A stretch of DNA of 64,000 bases from an uncultured Phascolarctobacterium sp. (lineage in GTDB: Bacteria > Bacillota > Negativicutes > Acidaminococcales > Acidaminococcaceae), in the NCBI RefSeq assembly GCF_900770955.1, contig NZ_CAAGLX010000024.1:3757-67756 (forward strand). Reading direction: 5' to 3'. Made by a program: the position numbers and the translations under genes. This document shows positions 59,868 through 64,000 of this stretch, one piece after another. Each line of letters begins with the position of its first letter. Position 1 is the first letter of the stretch. The notes beneath the pieces are model-generated. The model ran no database searches, was not told the DNA's origin, and was given only the letters and a program-made list of their open reading frames with translations.

Positions 59868-61238
59868 TTATAAATCGTGGAATTTCATACCGATGTTGCT
59901 GTGACGCAGGAAGTTAAGAGTTACCTCGGGGAAGGAGGCATAGCTTAAAACGTCTTCGATCGGTGCGTTGGGGAAGCCTTCCTCAGCCAGCTTTTCGCGC
60001 AGCTTTTTCATCTGCGGCGGAATATCGTCGGCGGGACGGTGGTCGATTTGCGGTGCGTCACCGATGGCCAGGCGTTTTACCTCAGGGTCAATCGGTCCAG
60101 GAGTGCGGCCGTATTTGCCAAGAATCAAATCCTTAACCTCGCGGGGAATCATCTTGTAGCGTCCAAGTGCAACGTTCAATACGGACATAGAACCTACAAT
60201 CTGGCTGGTAGGAGTAACCAGCGGCGGATAACCGAGCTCGGCACGTACGCGCGGCATTTCCTCAAGCAGCTGCGGATATTTGTCGGCAACGCCCATTTCC
60301 TTCATCTGGTTCAGCAGGTTGGAAAGCATACCGCCCGGAATCTGGAAGGTGAGCACCTTGGGATCGATGGGGATGTTGGCATTCAGGTTGAAATCGTGGA
60401 TAAGGTTCTTGCGTACATCCTTGAAATAGTCAGCCAAAGTATTGAGCTCAGCAAGCTTGATGCCTGTAGCGTAGGGAGTACCCTCCAGCGTAGCTACTAA
60501 AGCTTCGGTGCAGGGCTGGCTGGTAGATTCAGAGAACGGAGAAAGCGCAGTATCAATCATATCTACGCCGGCTTCAACAGCTTTAAGGTAGGTCATATCG
60601 CCCATGCCACTGGTAAAGTGGGTGTGCAGGTCGATAGGCAGGTTGAGCTCAGCCTTCAGGCTACGGATAAGGCTTTCAGCAGCGTAGGGACGCAGCAGGC
60701 CTGCCATATCCTTGATGCAGATGGAATCTGCGCCCATCTGTGCCAGCTCTTTGCCGAGCTGAACAAAGTCTTTATCCTGATGGTAGGGACTAATAGTATA
60801 AACAATACAGCCTTGCACATGTGCGCCTGCTTCCTTAGCGGCACGCATTGCACATTCCAGGTTGCGGGTATCGTTGAGAGCATCAAAAATACGGATGATG
60901 GATACGCCGTTATCAACAGAGCGGTTCACAAATTCACGTACAACATCGTCTGCGTAATGGTTATAGCCCAAAATGTTCTGACCGCGCAGCAGCATTTGAA
61001 TCGGCGTTTTGCGCAGGTGCTTTTTGAGTGTGCGCAGACGTTGCCAGGGATCCTCGTTAAGGAAGCGCAGGCAGGAGTCAAAGGTGGCGCCGCCCCAAGC
61101 CTCCAAAGCATAGTAGCCGGCGTTATCCAGCTGTTCCAATGCCGGCAGCATGTCGCTGATGCGCATTCTGGTGGCAGCAAGCGACTGGTGGCCGTCACGC
61201 AGGACGGTTTCAACTATTTTTACAGGTTTCTTCTCCAT
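59868..61238 (-). CDS. Biotin-dependent carboxyltransferase subunit (OadA/PycB/5S type)
   Basis: TIM-barrel carboxyltransferase that moves CO2 between carboxybiotin and a keto acid. 456 residues: metal Asp15 in LRDGHQSL, the lysine likely carbamylated at K176 (ICIKDMAG), and HxH at 205/207 (DLHTHFTSG), then the PYC/OadA C-terminal domain. It ends before any biotinyl domain. It could be oxaloacetate decarboxylase alpha, pyruvate carboxylase B, or methylmalonyl-CoA carboxytransferase 5S; the absence of a biotin tail fits the 5S form or a split system. AAAGGAG precedes ATG. An extended -10 (TGC-TATAAT, minus strand, 61304-61299) lies upstream. Confidence 0.9.
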   Translation of the reverse strand: MEKKPVKIVETVLRDGHQSLAATRMRISDMLPALEQLDNAGYYALEAWGGATFDSCLRFLNEDPWQRLRTLKKHLRKTPIQMLLRGQNILGYNHYADDVVREFVNRSVDNGVSIIRIFDALNDTRNLECAMRAAKEAGAHVQGCIVYTISPYHQDKDFVQLGKELAQMGADSICIKDMAGLLRPYAAESLIRSLKAELNLPIDLHTHFTSGMGDMTYLKAVEAGVDMIDTALSPFSESTSQPCTEALVATLEGTPYATGIKLAELNTLADYFKDVRKNLIHDFNLNANIPIDPKVLTFQIPGGMLSNLLNQMKEMGVADKYPQLLEEMPRVRAELGYPPLVTPTSQIVGSMSVLNVALGRYKMIPREVKDLILGKYGRTPGPIDPEVKRLAIGDAPQIDHRPADDIPPQMKKLREKLAEEGFPNAPIEDVLSYASFPEVTLNFLRHSNIGMKFHDL

Positions 61239-61349
61239 GGCAGTACTCCTTTTATTAGTATAGTTAGTTAATTAAAGCTGATTTATAGCTATAATTATTA
61301 TAGCATAAATCTGTATTCATGTATACAATATACTGGCTTTGCAGGCAAT

Positions 61350-61381
61350 AAAAAATGGCGGTCACACTCGGTGACCACCAT
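61350..61381 (-). terminator. Terminator of penicillin-binding protein gene
   Basis: On the minus strand TGGTGGTCAC pairs with GTGACCGCCA and is followed by six T. Confidence 0.85.
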
Positions 61382-61390
61382 AAAAGTGCA

Positions 61391-63442
61391 TTAATTACGC
61401 GGAGTAGGCTGGTTGCTTACTACAGGCTTGCCCATGATTTCGTTAACGCGATCCTTCATGCTGCGTTTCTTTTTAGTGGGCTGGTTGCTTACTACAGGGG
61501 CTTGGGCATTATTGCCGTCAGTCGTTACTGTAGCGGGAGTCTGTTTGTCCTTATCTTTATCCTTGTCTTTATCTTTGTCTTTGTCTTTATCATCTTGCTT
61601 GATTTCCGGTTCTGGCGGAACAGCTACACCAGGATTGCTGAAGCCGGTGCGCGGAGTGGAGGCCAAAGCATTGACCATGAAATCGTGCCAGATAGAAAGC
61701 GGAGCACCGCTGCCGTACATACGGTTCATGGATTTGTTGTTGTCATCGCCGACCCATACAGCAGTACTGAGGTCGGGAGTATAACCGACAAACCAGGCAT
61801 CGATGTAGGTATCGGTAGTACCGGTTTTGCCTGCTGCCGGACGGCCGATTCCCATGCCGCCTGCAGTGCCGCTGATAAGAACATCCTGCAGCATATTGGT
61901 TGTCAGGTAAGCGGATTCGGCATCAATAACACGTTTGGGGTTAGGCTTGGCTTCGTACAGTACCTTGCCCTCACGGTCAACAATCTTCAGCAGAGCAATG
62001 GGCTTGCAATACATACCGTTGCTTGCCAGAACACCATAGGCTGCAGCCATTTCCAGCGGATTAACACCCTTGCTGAGACCGCCGAGCGCCATAGCAAGGT
62101 TTGCATCGCTGTAAGCGCCGCTGTCAACCAAAGTAGTAATACCCATCTTTTCGGCATTGCTGATGATCTTGCTTACGCCAACCTCTTGGGCCAGCTTAAC
62201 GGTAGGCACGTTCATGGAACGGACCAGAGCAGTACGCAGGCTAACCTTGCCATGCCATGCTCTGTCGGAGTTTTGCGGCTTCCAGCCGGGAGAGAATTCC
62301 TCTTCCTTATCTTCGATAACGCTGGCAGGAGAGTAACCGTTCTGCATTGCAGTCAGGTAGACAAAGGGCTTGAAGGCAGAACCGGGCTGACGTACCGCAA
62401 GAGTTGCACGGTTGAACTTGTCCTGGCCGCGGCCGCCGATCATAGCTTTAACATAACCGGTATGCGGGTCAATGGCAACCAGAGCCATTTGCGGCTGAGT
62501 CAGCTTCTTGCCGTCCGTATAATAGCCAGGCAGATGCTTCATAGCATTTTCCGCAGCCTTCTGCATATCCGGGTCTAAGGTAGTGTAAATCTTGAGTCCG
62601 CCCTTATAGAGAGCGTCTGCGCCAACCTCTTCGATAACTTTTTGGGTAATCATATCAAAGAAATAGGAGCGTGGATCAGAATTGGCTTTATGTGTTGTGC
62701 TGAAGACCAGCTTTTCAGCTTTAGCAGCATTACCGTCGGCAGCAGAGATAAAACCGTATTTAACCATCTGGTCGATAACAAGCTCCTGGCGTTTTTTACT
62801 TTCCTGAGGATTTTCAAAAGGATTAAAATAGTTAGGGCTTTTGGGAATAGCTGCCAGAGTAGCAGCTTCGGCGATATCCAGATTCTGGACATGCTTATTG
62901 AAGTAATACATAGAAGCACTTTCGATACCGTATGCACCTTGACCAAAATAAATCTGATTCAGATACATAGTGAGGATTTCATCTTTGGTATATTTGTGCT
63001 CCAGCTCCTTAGCAATAAAGGCTTCCTTAATTTTACGGACAATGGAACGTTCCTGAGTGAGGAAGGCATTTTTTGCCAACTGCTGGGTAATAGTACTGCC
63101 ACCCTGTACCTCGTGACCACTTAATGTAGAAAGCAAAGCGCGGGCAGTGCCACGGTAGTCGATGCCACCATGTTCGTAGAAGCGATTATCTTCAATAGCA
63201 ATAAAGGCACGCTGCACATGCTTAGGAATCTTATCAATAGTAACGGGAATTCTGCGTTCTTCAGAAAGCGTGGTATAAATTGCGTTACCGTTGATATCAT
63301 AGAACTGTGAAGCAGCGTCCGGGATCAGTGTTTCGTCCATGTTGGGAGGTGCAAAAAGACTGGAGAAGCCATAAAGCACTGATGCGCCCATTATAATGAG
63401 GCAAACAACACTGATGACAATGAATTTTAGTACTTTAAACAT
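61391..63442 (-). CDS. Class A penicillin-binding protein (PBP1A family)
   Basis: Bifunctional peptidoglycan synthase, 683 residues. N-terminal membrane anchor (about 7-28); GT51 transglycosylase with catalytic Glu84 in EDNRFYEHGG and GGSTITQQLAKN (114-125); transpeptidase with SAFK at 355-358, SMN at 409-411 and KTGT at 539-542. The tail (about 615-683) has eight Asp-Lys pairs in a row and two copies of PVVSNQPT. A good promoter lies at 63510-63538 on the minus strand. Confidence 0.95.
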   Translation of the reverse strand: MFKVLKFIVISVVCLIIMGASVLYGFSSLFAPPNMDETLIPDAASQFYDINGNAIYTTLSEERRIPVTIDKIPKHVQRAFIAIEDNRFYEHGGIDYRGTARALLSTLSGHEVQGGSTITQQLAKNAFLTQERSIVRKIKEAFIAKELEHKYTKDEILTMYLNQIYFGQGAYGIESASMYYFNKHVQNLDIAEAATLAAIPKSPNYFNPFENPQESKKRQELVIDQMVKYGFISAADGNAAKAEKLVFSTTHKANSDPRSYFFDMITQKVIEEVGADALYKGGLKIYTTLDPDMQKAAENAMKHLPGYYTDGKKLTQPQMALVAIDPHTGYVKAMIGGRGQDKFNRATLAVRQPGSAFKPFVYLTAMQNGYSPASVIEDKEEEFSPGWKPQNSDRAWHGKVSLRTALVRSMNVPTVKLAQEVGVSKIISNAEKMGITTLVDSGAYSDANLAMALGGLSKGVNPLEMAAAYGVLASNGMYCKPIALLKIVDREGKVLYEAKPNPKRVIDAESAYLTTNMLQDVLISGTAGGMGIGRPAAGKTGTTDTYIDAWFVGYTPDLSTAVWVGDDNNKSMNRMYGSGAPLSIWHDFMVNALASTPRTGFSNPGVAVPPEPEIKQDDKDKDKDKDKDKDKDKQTPATVTTDGNNAQAPVVSNQPTKKKRSMKDRVNEIMGKPVVSNQPTPRN
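61544..61592. repeat. Hexanucleotide-type tandem repeat encoding Asp-Lys pairs
   Basis: On the minus strand GAT/GAC and AAA/AAG codons alternate eight times. Copy-number change would keep the frame. Confidence 0.85.
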
Positions 63443-63509
63443 TTTCTACCTCTTCTTCATTATATTGACTGAGCAGCCAATACAAAAGGCTGCAAATAGA
63501 AGTCATCTT

Positions 63510-63538
63510 ATTATAGCATTTTCAGACAACTTTGTCAT
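63510..63538 (-). promoter_or_regulatory. Predicted promoter of PBP gene
   Basis: On the minus strand ATGACA (63538-63533), 17-bp spacer ending TGC, TATAAT (63515-63510). Confidence 0.65.
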
Positions 63539-63861
63539 AGAATAATCGAAAACTTAGCGTATTTATTTTAAAGGAAAGTATGTAAAAGCGTGATTTAGAT
63601 GAATCGGTAATGAATCGCCGGCCGGAAGCTATTGAAGATAAATGAGAAAACAAGCAAAAATTTACGAAAAAAATTCGCGCAGCAAAGAAAAATTTTGCCG
63701 ATTTTCTGCGGTTTTTCGAGAAAAAACAGGTAAAAAAAGCACTTTTTTTGAGATTTTTTGAAGAAAATTTAATGCTGATAAATGCGATAAAAAAGCATAG
63801 TTGTTTTTACACGATGCCTAGTGTTTCACGAAAAAAACTCAAAAAAGTGCCGAAAAAAGTG

Positions 63862-63890
63862 TTGACATAACCTAGGTCACGTGGTATTAT
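63862..63890 (+). promoter_or_regulatory. Strong promoter, probably of an rRNA operon
   Basis: TTGACA (63862-63867), 17-bp spacer, TATTAT (63885-63890). Upstream about 300 bp are extremely A/T-rich with runs of A, resembling UP elements. Confidence 0.7.
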
Positions 63891-63896
63891 ATACAA

Positions 63897-64000
63897 GTCG
63901 ACGCGATACGGCAACAAAACAAAAGCCAAAATCGCTAGGCACTGAACCTTGAAAACTGAACATAAACCTAGAAAAAAGCGAATGTGCGGGTCGAGCGCGA
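63897..64000 (+). other. Probable 16S rRNA leader (incomplete)
   Basis: The sequence after the promoter has no coding frame and contains CCTTGAAAACTGAAC, a phrase typical of the leaders and spacers of Firmicute rRNA operons. The window ends before the start of mature 16S rRNA. Confidence 0.55.

Overview
The window reads as a chromosomal segment of a low-to-mid GC, anaerobic Firmicute. Class Negativicutes (for example an Acidaminococcaceae / Phascolarctobacterium-like gut organism) is my best inference, not a proof. Seen directly: sigma-A type promoters with 17-bp spacers, two tRNA-sensing T-box leaders, a glmS ribozyme, a sepF-proC-ylmH-divIVA cluster, cdaA-cdaR-glmM, a group 4 (Hyf-type) hydrogenase, a lone biotin-dependent carboxyltransferase subunit and comEA-comEC-holA. 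No sporulation, motility or complete prophage genes are visible.

Layout. 0-5.6 kb: a type I restriction-modification locus, hsdR (cut by the window edge), hsdM and hsdS. hsdS sits between two 154-bp direct repeats. Each repeat carries a putative antisense RNA gene; the downstream one also carries a complete 28-residue hydrophobic toxin gene, while the upstream one keeps only the 3' part of it. 5.6-11.3 kb: nfeD, floA, a small membrane protein, a polyphosphate:AMP phosphotransferase and a radical SAM protein. 11.5-22 kb: rpsT, a MerR regulator, lepA, cdaA, cdaR, an FAD oxidoreductase and glmM, then a second small type I toxin-antitoxin-like locus, the glmS ribozyme and glmS. 22-26.2 kb: an accessory stretch with three tiny genes, a pair of WYL regulators, a hypothetical gene and a possible structured RNA.

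26.2-33.5 kb: the hydrogenase operon, encoding two antiporter-like membrane subunits, NuoH-like and HyfE-like membrane subunits, a fused NuoC-NuoD-type large subunit with both nickel-binding CxxC pairs, and a fused ferredoxin-NuoB-type subunit. 33.6-45 kb: a GNAT enzyme, exonuclease III, uvrB, T-box plus leuS, a DUF559 endonuclease gene set among palindromic repeats, comEA, comEC and holA. 45-53.5 kb: a long-form glutamine synthetase, a hotdog thioesterase, an acyl-CoA dehydrogenase, then yggS, sepF, proC, ylmH, divIVA and a histidine phosphatase. 53.5-54.2 kb: a gene-free, repeat-rich stretch with a helically phased array of six CTTGACA units. 54.2-64 kb: a zinc-ribbon membrane protein, T-box plus ileS, a CBS-domain transporter, then on the minus strand a carboxyltransferase and a class A penicillin-binding protein. 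The window ends just after a strong promoter that looks like that of an rRNA operon.

Most of the window is housekeeping: envelope precursor supply (glmM, glmS, with c-di-AMP synthesis beside it), aminoacylation, division and DNA repair. The least explained parts are the repeat-bracketed hsdS with its toxin-antitoxin units, the second toxin-antitoxin-like locus, the phased repeat array at 53.9 kb, the long inverted repeat before uvrB and the structured stretch before the hydrogenase operon.
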